Source of the DNA: Alteromonas sp. KC3
Lineage (GTDB): Bacteria; Pseudomonadota; Gammaproteobacteria; Enterobacterales; Alteromonadaceae
Reading direction: 5' to 3'
Assembly: GCF_016756315.1 (NCBI RefSeq)
Contig: NZ_AP024235.1
Span: forward strand, 4,154,001-4,218,000
DNA: 64,000 bases
Position numbers and translations under genes: made by a program. Shown piece after piece: positions 34,610 through 43,261 of the stretch. Each line of letters opens with the position of its first letter. Position 1 is the stretch's first letter. The notes under the pieces are model-generated. The model was not told the origin of the DNA. It ran no database searches and saw nothing but the letters and a program-made list of their open reading frames with translations.

Positions 34610-36340
34610 ATGGATATCACCCTCACCCTTTTATCATGCATCGCGTTTATGGCGCTCGTTGCTGTTATCTCTTACATGAAAACAAGAGGCGAGGTAAATA
34701 CACAAGATGGGTATTTCCTTGCGGGGCGGGGGCTGACTGGTACCTTTATTGCCGGCTCCATGATTTTAACAAACCTTTCAGCCGAACAACTTATTGGTCT
34801 CAATGGCTCGGCGTTTGGCTACAACCTAAGCGCAATGGCATGGGAAGTCACCGCGGGCGTTTCAACCATTATCATGGCGCTTATCTTTCTACCTCGCTAT
34901 TTAGCTGGTGCATTTTCAACGCTGCCAGAATTTTTACGCGATCGCTTTGACGATAGTGTGCGTCGAATGACAGTGGTACTGTTTATGGTTGGCTACTCGC
35001 TTGTCACCATTCCTTCTGTGCTTTACTCAGGCTCAATTGCGGTGCTTCGCTTATTTGATGTGCCAGGGCTTTTCAACATAAGTTATGAAGCCAGTCTGAT
35101 TCTCACAATTGTTATAGTTGGCACTATTGGTGCGCTTTACGCCATATTCGGCGGCCTTAAGGCAGTGGCAGTGTCTGACACTATTAACGGCATTGGCCTG
35201 CTTATCGTTGGATTACTTGTCCCTGTTTTAGGGCTTATTGCCTTGGGAGAAGGTAATTTCAGCGATGGTCTTGCAACCATTGCCACCACTGAAACGGAAA
35301 AGCTAAATGCCATAGGCAGCGCGGAAGACCCTGTGCCTTTTGGCACCATATTTACGGGTATGATTTTGGCTAACCTTTTTTATTGGGGAACAAATCAGTA
35401 CGTTATCCAACGAACGCTGGGTGCAAAGAACCTTGTTGAGGGTCAAAAAGGCGTTCTATTTTCAGGTTATTTCAAAGTGCTAGTGCCCTTTATGATGATG
35501 CTTCCCGGTGTCATTGCCTACCATCTTTATCAAGACGACAACTTACAAACTATCGACTTGGCATACCCGCACTTAGTGAAAGATGTGCTTCCACAATACC
35601 TATCTGGTTTCTTTCTAGCGGTTTTATTGGGCGCGGTCTTCAGCTCATTTAATTCTCTGCTTAACAGCGCGGCAACTTTGTTTTGCTTAGATGTCTACAA
35701 GCCACTTAAGAAAGATAAGGTAAGTGATGAAAAACTTATCCGCGTAGCCAAGATAACAAGCTTGGTTATCGCCATTCTTTCGTTTATTACTGCGCCGCTA
35801 TTAATGTTAGCACCCGAGGGCTTGTGGCAAATAATTCGAATATTCACCGGCTTTTATAATATTCCGGTTATCACTATTGTACTTGTTGGACTATTTACGA
35901 AACGCGTGCCAGCGCTAGCTGCCAAGGTCGCCATTGTGTTTCATGTAATCGCTTATGGTCTATTGAAGTTTGTTTGGGACGTTGAGATAAACTTCATCCA
36001 CATCTACGCCATTTTGTTTGCAATTGAGTTGGCCATTATGCTGGTTATAGGCAAACTCTACCCTATGGCGACACCATGGCAATTTATCCCCAAAGCCGAA
36101 GTTAATATGACGCCGTGGCGATACGCTATTCCTTGCGCTATTGTGCTTGTGAGCCTAATTGCCACACTCTACCTAATGTTTTCTCCTATCGGCTTTGTGG
36201 GAGGCTTAAGTAGTGCTTTCACTCCCATTTTATTAACACTTTGGGCCACTTGCTTTATTGCAGTGGGTGTAAGTCTCAAGTGGTGGAGAGTGAAGTATGA
36301 GAACGGCTTAAAGCGACTGGCGAGCGCCACGTCGCAATAA
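34610..36340 (+). CDS. Sodium:solute symporter (SSS/SLC5 family)
   Basis: A 576-residue inner membrane symporter with about 14 hydrophobic segments. The SSS family signs are the YFLAGRGLTGTFIAGSM segment after TM1, SAEQLIGLNGSAFGY, and GGLKAVAVSDTINGIGLLI in the middle. Members of this sugar-transporting branch (SglT-like) use the Na+ gradient to import glycosides. It lies 17 bases after the GH31 gene, with AAGGAG-like SD, and presumably feeds it a small glycoside delivered to the periplasm by the downstream TonB-dependent receptor. Confidence 0.92.
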   Translation: MDITLTLLSCIAFMALVAVISYMKTRGEVNTQDGYFLAGRGLTGTFIAGSMILTNLSAEQLIGLNGSAFGYNLSAMAWEVTAGVSTIIMALIFLPRYLAGAFSTLPEFLRDRFDDSVRRMTVVLFMVGYSLVTIPSVLYSGSIAVLRLFDVPGLFNISYEASLILTIVIVGTIGALYAIFGGLKAVAVSDTINGIGLLIVGLLVPVLGLIALGEGNFSDGLATIATTETEKLNAIGSAEDPVPFGTIFTGMILANLFYWGTNQYVIQRTLGAKNLVEGQKGVLFSGYFKVLVPFMMMLPGVIAYHLYQDDNLQTIDLAYPHLVKDVLPQYLSGFFLAVLLGAVFSSFNSLLNSAATLFCLDVYKPLKKDKVSDEKLIRVAKITSLVIAILSFITAPLLMLAPEGLWQIIRIFTGFYNIPVITIVLVGLFTKRVPALAAKVAIVFHVIAYGLLKFVWDVEINFIHIYAILFAIELAIMLVIGKLYPMATPWQFIPKAEVNMTPWRYAIPCAIVLVSLIATLYLMFSPIGFVGGLSSAFTPILLTLWATCFIAVGVSLKWWRVKYENGLKRLASATSQ

Positions 36341-36347
36341 GTCAAAC

Positions 36348-36365
36348 GCGAGGCGTCTGCCTCGC
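36348..36365 (+). terminator. Stem-loop after the symporter gene
   Basis: GCGAGGC and GCCTCGC pair around GTCT, followed by a pyrimidine-rich stretch TCCCCTT. It is a plausible but weak terminator. Confidence 0.5.
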
Positions 36366-36455
36366 TCCCCTTATCAATTTCTGCGCTGTATAGAAAAAAC
36401 ACAAAAAAATTAACATAGCGTTTGCAAATCACTTAACAATTGTTTAACTTAATCA

Positions 36456-36469
36456 CTCTTATATAAGAC
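36456..36469. promoter_or_regulatory. GntR-type operator upstream of the TonB-dependent receptor
   Basis: CTCTTATATAAGAC has one mismatch to the perfect palindrome before the GH31 gene. It lies 190 bases upstream of the receptor start. Apart from this, the second palindrome and the terminator, the gap 36341-36645 shows nothing. Confidence 0.6.
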
Positions 36470-36486
36470 ATTAGACGCAAGATAAC

Positions 36487-36500
36487 TCTTATACATAAGA
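36487..36500. promoter_or_regulatory. Second operator-like palindrome upstream of the TonB-dependent receptor
   Basis: TCTTATACATAAGA is a perfect half-site pair with two extra central bases compared with the other sites. Its centre is 31 bases from the first site, near three helical turns, which could let dimers interact. Confidence 0.4.
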
Positions 36501-36645
36501 CCGTTTATTTAAAATGAAAATCGCGTAGCGCTGTACCCTACGCCGCGACAATAAAAACCAAGCACTTTTTACCTTCATACGTTCACGCCTTGCTTGATAC
36601 CGAAGGATGAAAAGCGCGATAAGCGAAACACCCCTGGAGAACAAC

Positions 36646-39066
36646 ATGAAAACAAGAAGGTCGATTGTAAGCCGAGCGGTTACGCTCGCAATGACATCTG
36701 GATTACTCGTAAGTGCACATGGTTATGCGCAAGACGCAGAACAAACCGAAGCGCAAAACGATGAAAAATCATTTGAACAAATTGTCGTTACATCGCAAAA
36801 GCGCGTTCAGAGTATCAGCGATGTGCCTGTTGCTGTTTCGGTATTGCGCGGTGATCAAATTGAATCGGCCTTCGCCAATAATGTTGAAAACTTGCAAGCA
36901 CTTGTACCCTCAGTAAGCTTTAGAAAAGGAACAACTACCCGTAATTCAGCACTTACTGTTCGTGGTATTGGTACTATTTCATTTAGTATTGCCGCCGAGC
37001 CTAGTGTTGCTACAGTCGTTGATGGGGTTGTGTTAGGTCGTTCAGGCCAAGCATTTGCCGACCTATATGATGTGGATAGAATTGAAGTGCTACGTGGCCC
37101 GCAAGGAACGCTTTTTGGTAAAAACGCCTCTGCGGGCGTGGTTAACATTACCACAAAAGATCCTTCTCAAGAGCTGACTGGCAGCTTATCTACCGAGTTT
37201 TATCAAGACAATGAATATCGTTTAAAAGGTACCGTAAGTGGCGGCCTAACCGATGAGCTTTCAGCAAGCTTGACGTTATTCCAAGGTAAGTTCGATGGTT
37301 ACATCGACAATGTATATAACAACGAAAAGGTTAATGGCTACGATCGCGAAGGTGCTCGCGCAGTCGTGCTATATGAGCCCGCAGACGACTTGACCGTTAA
37401 ATTTATCGGTGAATTCTATAGTGCAGATGATGATTGCTGTGCTGATTTAGAAGGTCTCCCAAGTGGCAGAAACCCTGACTCTAAAGCTGCACCAAACAGC
37501 AATGGCATCGTTGATGGCGTTGCCGATATAGACCTTGACCAGCGTCGAATCGATCATGATTTTGAGTCTCGTACTATTGATGATCATTCAGCGTTCTCTG
37601 TACAGGTAGATAAAACGGTAGGTGACTACACGTACACATCAATTACTGCACAGCGTTCGTGGGAAAACACCGAATACCGAGAGGGTGACTTTACGTCTAT
37701 CGCGGGCGACAGCAACGAACCTGTATTTGGCGTACCTTTTCAATTACACGATGTAGGCCCTCAAGAGTGGAGCCAGTTTTCTCAAGAGTTCCGCGTAGCA
37801 TCTAATTTAGACGGTCCGTTTAATTTCTTGGCAGGCCTTTTCTACTGGAACATGGACTCTGAGCGTAACTTTACGCGTGATGCGAGCTGTCAAAATAACA
37901 ACGGGCAACTTGATCAAGCCCTTACATTTTACGCAGAGAATAATTTATCAGGTGACGCACTAAGCACTGCACTTGGTGATTTAGACGCTTATGCCGCTTC
38001 ACTAGGTGTAAGTTGTAATGCAAATGATATTGTCTCAGCAACGGCGTATATGAGCACCGAGTTTAATAACTGGGCACTTTATGGCGATGGCACCTATGAC
38101 ATTAGCGATGACATGCGTCTTATTTTCGGCTTGCGCTATACCGACGACGAAGTGTCTTACACCCATCGTCGTGTCAATAACGACGAGTATGGTCGCCGTG
38201 GCGTAGGTGTGCGTCCGGCTACTGAAAATACTGACACTCAGGGCAGCGTAGATGAAACCAATCTATCAGGACGTATTGGTATTCAATATGATGTCGCCCA
38301 AGGGCAGATGATTTATGGTATGTACTCTCAGGGTTATAAAGGCCCTGGCTTCAACGTTTACTATAACTTCAATCCCGCAAATGATGGGCGTCCTATCGGC
38401 GCAGAAGAGTCAGATGCATTTGAAATTGGGTACAAATACGCTAGCCGCGATGTACTATTTAACGTTGCATTATTTACCACTGACATTGAAGGTTTCCAAG
38501 CGAATAACTTCGATTGTTCAGACGGTGCCTGTATTACACGTTTAACCAATGCCGGAAATGTTACTACACAAGGTATTGAAGTTGATTTCATGTGGAATGC
38601 TACGGAAAACCTAACCTTAATCGGTGGTGCAGCTTACACGAAGGCAGAAATCGACGAATTTAATTGCCCGGTAGAAGTAGACCCTGACGCATGTACTGAC
38701 CGTTCAGGTCTTGATGTGCCGTTCTCACCTGATATGAAGTACTCCTTATCAGCAGAATACTTTATGGAAACGTCACACGGTTTTGACGTGTATTACAACG
38801 CATCATACGTGTATACCGATGAGCAATATTCTGACCTGCCAGGTAATACCGGTAACTTCAACCCCGCATCGCTGTTGCCAGATTACAACATGCTTAATGC
38901 GAGCATAGGCTTGTCGTTCAAAGATGATGCGTTCCGCGTGTCATTGATAGCTAAGAACTTGTTGGATGACAGCTATGCTACTACGTATAGCGGTGACAAT
39001 TTCCGTTACCAAATTCCGCGTGATGCAGACCGTTATTTCGGTGTGGCGTTTAAAGCACAGTTCTAA
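36646..39066 (+). CDS. TonB-dependent outer membrane receptor of the putative sulfonated-glycoside locus
   Basis: An 806-residue receptor: signal peptide (MKTRRSIVSRAVTLAMTSG... to ...GYAQ), TonB-box region EQIVVTSQKR (about residue 43), plug domain (DVPVAVSVLRGDQ, LRGPQGTLFGKNASAG) and a 22-strand-type barrel ending in a terminal Phe (FKAQF). It imports a ligand across the outer membrane using TonB energy. I use the ATG at 36646, with GGAG six bases upstream; an in-frame ATG at 36607 has no such site and would bury the signal peptide. Operators and neighbours tie it to the GH31 gene and symporter. A strong terminator follows. Confidence 0.92.
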   Translation: MKTRRSIVSRAVTLAMTSGLLVSAHGYAQDAEQTEAQNDEKSFEQIVVTSQKRVQSISDVPVAVSVLRGDQIESAFANNVENLQALVPSVSFRKGTTTRNSALTVRGIGTISFSIAAEPSVATVVDGVVLGRSGQAFADLYDVDRIEVLRGPQGTLFGKNASAGVVNITTKDPSQELTGSLSTEFYQDNEYRLKGTVSGGLTDELSASLTLFQGKFDGYIDNVYNNEKVNGYDREGARAVVLYEPADDLTVKFIGEFYSADDDCCADLEGLPSGRNPDSKAAPNSNGIVDGVADIDLDQRRIDHDFESRTIDDHSAFSVQVDKTVGDYTYTSITAQRSWENTEYREGDFTSIAGDSNEPVFGVPFQLHDVGPQEWSQFSQEFRVASNLDGPFNFLAGLFYWNMDSERNFTRDASCQNNNGQLDQALTFYAENNLSGDALSTALGDLDAYAASLGVSCNANDIVSATAYMSTEFNNWALYGDGTYDISDDMRLIFGLRYTDDEVSYTHRRVNNDEYGRRGVGVRPATENTDTQGSVDETNLSGRIGIQYDVAQGQMIYGMYSQGYKGPGFNVYYNFNPANDGRPIGAEESDAFEIGYKYASRDVLFNVALFTTDIEGFQANNFDCSDGACITRLTNAGNVTTQGIEVDFMWNATENLTLIGGAAYTKAEIDEFNCPVEVDPDACTDRSGLDVPFSPDMKYSLSAEYFMETSHGFDVYYNASYVYTDEQYSDLPGNTGNFNPASLLPDYNMLNASIGLSFKDDAFRVSLIAKNLLDDSYATTYSGDNFRYQIPRDADRYFGVAFKAQF

Positions 39067-39094
39067 TTATTTTTGTAAACCGTGTGTGTTCATT

Positions 39095-39119
39095 AGGGGC
39101 GTCTAACGCCCCTTTTTTT
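39095..39119 (+). terminator. Intrinsic terminator of the TonB-dependent receptor gene
   Basis: AGGGGCG and CGCCCCT pair around TCTAA and are followed by seven T residues. Confidence 0.9.
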
Positions 39120-39123
39120 ATTA

Positions 39124-40074
39124 CTAGGTGAGTTCGTCGTGCTGATGATCATGCGCATGGGTATGAAGATTGTCCGGCTCATCACGACAAGGCTCTCCAG
39201 GCAATTCAAACTCAATCGTTGTGTGAGCAAGATTGAATGGCGCCAACAGAGAATTTACTTGGCGCTTCAGTTCGCGAAGCGTGTCGTTACTAATACTGCA
39301 GTCAATAACAACATGCGCAGTTAACACATGCTGCTCCCCATCTAACGACCAAAAGTGTACGTGGTGAATCTCATCAACGTGTTTTATCGACAGTAGCGCT
39401 TTGCTGATCGCTTCCCTCACTTTTATATCTGGCACACCTTGCAGGAATAGTCCCATCGTTTGCACTACGTATCGCACCACATTAATTAGAATGAAGAGTG
39501 TAAAGACAATAGAAAGGATAGGATCAAGAATGGGCCAATGGACAAAGTGCAATACAATCGCGACAACCAACACTGCCACCCACCCCATGGTGTCTTCAAT
39601 TAAATGCCAATTGAGCACTTTCTCATTCATAGAATGACCGCCGTGGAGTTTGTACGCGGCAAAACCATTGACCGCAATACCCAGTATTGCAAGTCCAATC
39701 ATGCCTTGTGTCATTGGCATTTCAGGTTCCATTAATCGAGGAATCGCCTCAGATAGCACCCAAACAGAACCTATCACTAAGATAACACCGTTAATCATAG
39801 CGCCCATTAAGCTCAAACGTTTAAAGCCATAGGAATATTTTTGTGTGGCCGCTTTTTTGCCAAGCTTACTTAAGTACCACGCTAAACCAATGGACAAAGA
39901 ATCACCTAAGTCATGTACGGCATCAGCCATAATGGCGACACTGTTGGTTAGCCAACCACCTACGAACTCGATAATGGTGAAAATAAAGTTCAGCCAAAAT
40001 GCCCAACCAATACGCGTTGTGTCGGCATTGTCAACGTCATGAGTATGTGCATGGGAATGATGATGGTGATGCAT
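39124..40074 (-). CDS. Cation diffusion facilitator (zinc exporter, ZitB/CzcD type)
   Basis: A 316-residue CDF transporter. His-rich N-terminus (MHHHHHSHAHTHD) and C-terminus (LHTHAHDHQHD) flank six membrane helices. The zinc site residues occur in TM2 (MADAVHDLGDS, HxxxD) and TM5 (LIEDTMGW), and a cytoplasmic domain with HHVHFWSLDGEQHVLTAHV follows. The protein exports Zn2+ or a similar metal in exchange for protons. It is convergent with the TonB-dependent receptor. No metal operator was identified upstream. Confidence 0.92.
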   Translation of the reverse strand: MHHHHHSHAHTHDVDNADTTRIGWAFWLNFIFTIIEFVGGWLTNSVAIMADAVHDLGDSLSIGLAWYLSKLGKKAATQKYSYGFKRLSLMGAMINGVILVIGSVWVLSEAIPRLMEPEMPMTQGMIGLAILGIAVNGFAAYKLHGGHSMNEKVLNWHLIEDTMGWVAVLVVAIVLHFVHWPILDPILSIVFTLFILINVVRYVVQTMGLFLQGVPDIKVREAISKALLSIKHVDEIHHVHFWSLDGEQHVLTAHVVIDCSISNDTLRELKRQVNSLLAPFNLAHTTIEFELPGEPCRDEPDNLHTHAHDHQHDELT

Positions 40075-40183
40075 GGTTAATTCTCTGCAAAGGGAATGCT
40101 ACAGCATACACAAAAAAGCGCATTTGGCCCTAATACACGGTAGATAAAGCCCAAAGCTTCCTCTAGCCCAAGGAGATTGCTCT

Positions 40184-40243
40184 ATGGATTGTTATTATCA
40201 ATTAACACTGGACACGATAATTTGTAAACAGTGCGTGAACTGA
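40184..40243 (+). CDS. Possible 19-residue microprotein
   Basis: An ATG at 40184 follows AAGGAG by eight bases, an ideal ribosome site, and opens a 19-codon frame (MDCYYQLTLDTIICKQCVN) ending TGA at 40243. Three cysteines include a CKQC pair. It lies alone in the 441-base gap between the divergent CDF gene and the GH16 gene. The rest of that gap holds two LacI-type operators and AT-rich DNA. No promoter was checked; it could be a chance frame. Confidence 0.3.
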   Translation: MDCYYQLTLDTIICKQCVN

Positions 40244-40393
40244 GCAACACCAAATTTTAAACTTTTGGATAAAATAACGCTGAAGGCCTTTAAAAATAAT
40301 GAGCACAAGCAAATTTTTCAGAAAAAACGCATTTTGCAAATGTTAAAATTTTGAGAACAGTATTGATCTTTACGTGTCAGTGGCTTAATGTAA

Positions 40394-40407
40394 TGTAAGC
40401 GCTTTCA
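40394..40407. promoter_or_regulatory. LacI-type operator 1 upstream of the GH16 gene
   Basis: TGTAAGCGCTTTCA is a near-perfect palindrome around GCGC. Its centre is 41 bases (about four helical turns) from operator 2. Confidence 0.75.
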
Positions 40408-40434
40408 AAACAGCCGTTTTTATTTAACCCAATT

Positions 40435-40448
40435 TGTAAGCGCTTACA
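40435..40448. promoter_or_regulatory. LacI-type operator 2 upstream of the GH16 gene
   Basis: TGTAAGCGCTTACA is a perfect palindrome and identical to a site at 52684-52697. It lies 67 bases upstream of the GH16 start codon. The LacI-family gene at 54190 is the probable regulator. Confidence 0.8.
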
Positions 40449-40515
40449 AAACGCTTTTTACGTGGCCATCGCCGCAACATAACAACCTAATTTCTTTGGA
40501 TCAGGGCTGAAAATA

Positions 40516-43194
40516 ATGACTAAAAAAGCAACTCAACTTACGCGGATAGCTGCCGCGTTATCAGTCACAACCCTATTTGGCTGCGGTGGTGGATCAACCA
40601 CTTCCACCGATATCAACGTTGTCGACCCAGTAGAGCCAGTATCAGACTGGCAACTCGTGTGGGCTGATGAATTTGACGGTACCAGTATTGATGATGATAA
40701 CTGGACACACGAAGTTAACTGCGACGGTGGCGGTAATAACGAAGCGCAATGTTATACCGACAGTGCAGATAACTCATATGTATCAGAAGGTAGCTTAAAA
40801 ATTGTTGCCTTGCCAGCTGAGGAAGGTGCACAAAAACCTTATACGTCAGCACGCTTAAACACTCGCTACAAAGCAGATTTCAAATATGGCCGTATTGAAA
40901 TGCGCGCTAAAATGCCATCAGGTCAAGGCAGCTGGCCAGCGTTCTGGATGATGCCTACTGATGAAGTATATGGCGGATGGCCTCGTTCTGGTGAAATCGA
41001 CATTGTTGAGGCAGTTAACCTAAAAGCTGCTGATATCGATGGTAATCCAGAAAACCACATTTACGGTACGTTGCATTATGGTCAGGAATGGCCAAATAAC
41101 GACAGTTCAGGACAAGCCTACTCATTGCCAAGCGGCGCGAACCCTGCCGACGATTTCCATACTTATGCTATTGAATGGCAAGAAGGTGAAATTCGCTGGT
41201 ATATGGATGGCTATCTATATGCAACGCAACGTCGCTCAGAAGTTCGTTACAACGCCAATGGTGATGCAACCGGTTTATCGCATCGCGGTTGGTATGCTGA
41301 GTACTATGAGCAAGGTACTGGTGAGCTTACAACGCATTGGGACAATGCCCCTTTCGACCAAGAATTCCATTTAATTCTTAACTTAGCGGTTGGCGGTGCA
41401 TGGCCGGAAGCGGTGAATGAAACTGGTATTGATGCTGCTGCTTTTGCAGACGGTCAGACTTATGAAATTGATTACGTTCGCGTATACGAATGTGCGTCTG
41501 ATCCAGAAACTGGCAAAGGTTGTGAGACCGTTCGTCCTGGATACGATTCACTGGAAGATGCACTTGTAGAAGGCGCTGCTCCTATTCCTACGCCACCATC
41601 AACAGGTATTGCCCAAGACCTTACCATATTCGACGGCACACCGAACCCGAACTGGCCGGCATGGGATTGCTGTGGTGGCACAACGCCAGCACTTGTTGAA
41701 GACGCAGACGAAGGTCAAGTTTACGAATTCTCTATTGGCGAAGCGCCAACCGTAATGGGCTTTATTAGCCGCGCTCAATTCATTACCGATCCAGAAGGTG
41801 AAGCGTCACCGTTTGATGCATCGCCTATGGAAGAAACTGGTAGCGTTAAGTTCGACTTGAAAGTTGTTTCACTACCGAACAATGCAACAACTAACTGGTT
41901 GTTCAAAATTGAAAGTAGTGAAGGCTCTACTGCGGCTGAGCTGCCATTGATGGATGGTTATGTTGGCCCAGCAGACGTAGCCGGTGCAACACCAGAACAA
42001 GGTGTATGGGAGTCGTACGAGTTCCCACTGAGCACACTAGCAGCAGCGGGCTTGGATACAAGTGCAATTGACGTAATCATGGTATTTCCTGCGTGGGATA
42101 CAGGTAACGGCGCAACGTATCGCATGACCAATGTTGAAATTTCACAAGAAGGCGGCGCTAGCTACCCAGAGCTTGTTATCTTTGAAGACGGTCAAAACCC
42201 AGACTGGCCAATGTGGGATTGCTGCGGTGGTTCTACACCAACAGAAGAAATGGATGACGAAGACCACGGTCTAACTGCTGAGTTTAGAATTGGCGCAGAT
42301 CCTACAGTAATGGGCTTCATTACTCGTCCAGCAGCAGGTGGTGGCGATACACCGTTTGACGCAACGGCACTAACTGATGGCGGTCTACTACAATTTGAAA
42401 TGCGTGTTGTTAATGCACCAAGCAACCCTGATGCTTCATGGTTATTTAAAATTGAATCTAATGACGCCGCGACAGCTGTTGAGCTTCCTCTTGCAGAAAG
42501 TGTTGAAGGTCAAGCACCTGTAGAGGGTGAGTGGCAGACTTACACATTCACGCTGTCAGATCTACAAGCACGTGGACTAGATGTAAGCGCGATTGACGTC
42601 ATCATGGTATTCCCAGCTTGGGGTACAGGTGAAGGTGCAGTATACCGCCTAGACAACGTTAAGTTTTTCCACCCTGATAGCGGTGAAGCACCAGCGGGCG
42701 GCATTACGTTGTTTGCTGATACTGCCGCTGACCAATGGTCAATTTGGGATTGCTGTGGTGGTTCTACACCAACTGAAGAGGTCGACGATGCCGATCACGG
42801 TACAGTTGCCGAATTCCGTATCGGCGGTACGCCAACGGTAATGGGCTTCCTTGCTGATGAAGGTACTTCATATGATGCATCAGCACTGCTATCAACTGGC
42901 GTAGTTCGCTTTGAAATGAAAGTCAGCGCTATGCCAAATGATGCATCAGCACCGTGGTTATTCAAGATTGAGTCGATAGGCGCATCTACTGCGGTTGAGT
43001 TGGCTATGTCAGCCAGTGTGGAAGGTGCAGACCCTGTTGAAGGTGAATGGCAGACTTATACATTCCCACTTCAAACGCTATACGATGCAGGCTTAGACAT
43101 CAGTGCTATCAACGTGATCATGATGTTCCCAGCTTGGGGACAGGGTGAAGGCGCAGTCTATCGTGTGGACAACCTTGAAATAGCAGCGCAGTAA
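40516..43194 (+). CDS. Secreted GH16 endo-beta-1,3-glucanase (laminarinase) lipoprotein with three tandem C-terminal modules
   Basis: An 892-residue outer membrane or surface lipoprotein (lipobox LFGC, C23). The GH16 domain covers about 40-328; its catalytic motif is E160-I-D162-I-V-E165 (SGEIDIVEAV), as in bacterial laminarinases. Three copies of a domain of about 170 residues follow, each opening with a WPxWDCCGGxTP motif (WDCCGG at about 383, 567 and 744) and closing with AVYRxDNV. Copies 2 and 3 are very alike. They are probably beta-sandwich glucan-binding modules, similar in pattern to the C-terminal domain of ExoP-type GH3 enzymes. The gene heads an operon with a TonB-dependent receptor, behind paired LacI-type operators. 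Confidence 0.92.
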   Translation: MTKKATQLTRIAAALSVTTLFGCGGGSTTSTDINVVDPVEPVSDWQLVWADEFDGTSIDDDNWTHEVNCDGGGNNEAQCYTDSADNSYVSEGSLKIVALPAEEGAQKPYTSARLNTRYKADFKYGRIEMRAKMPSGQGSWPAFWMMPTDEVYGGWPRSGEIDIVEAVNLKAADIDGNPENHIYGTLHYGQEWPNNDSSGQAYSLPSGANPADDFHTYAIEWQEGEIRWYMDGYLYATQRRSEVRYNANGDATGLSHRGWYAEYYEQGTGELTTHWDNAPFDQEFHLILNLAVGGAWPEAVNETGIDAAAFADGQTYEIDYVRVYECASDPETGKGCETVRPGYDSLEDALVEGAAPIPTPPSTGIAQDLTIFDGTPNPNWPAWDCCGGTTPALVEDADEGQVYEFSIGEAPTVMGFISRAQFITDPEGEASPFDASPMEETGSVKFDLKVVSLPNNATTNWLFKIESSEGSTAAELPLMDGYVGPADVAGATPEQGVWESYEFPLSTLAAAGLDTSAIDVIMVFPAWDTGNGATYRMTNVEISQEGGASYPELVIFEDGQNPDWPMWDCCGGSTPTEEMDDEDHGLTAEFRIGADPTVMGFITRPAAGGGDTPFDATALTDGGLLQFEMRVVNAPSNPDASWLFKIESNDAATAVELPLAESVEGQAPVEGEWQTYTFTLSDLQARGLDVSAIDVIMVFPAWGTGEGAVYRLDNVKFFHPDSGEAPAGGITLFADTAADQWSIWDCCGGSTPTEEVDDADHGTVAEFRIGGTPTVMGFLADEGTSYDASALLSTGVVRFEMKVSAMPNDASAPWLFKIESIGASTAVELAMSASVEGADPVEGEWQTYTFPLQTLYDAGLDISAINVIMMFPAWGQGEGAVYRVDNLEIAAQ

Positions 43195-43201
43195 CAAAGC
43201 A

Positions 43202-43231
43202 ACTGCCGCTTGTAACAGTGCAGGCGGCAGT
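43202..43231 (+). repeat. Stem-loop between the GH16 and TonB-dependent receptor genes
   Basis: ACTGCCGC and GCGGCAGT pair around a 14-base loop in the 67-base intercistronic gap. There is no T run, so it more likely tunes mRNA stability or partial termination within the operon. Confidence 0.5.
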
Positions 43232-43261
43232 CTTGAATTGATAAGAATTAGTAGGGCAATT

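Noticed and set aside
36607..36645. Longer N-terminus for the first TonB-dependent receptor
   Set aside because: A 13-residue extension would displace a good signal peptide, and the SD lies before the inner ATG.
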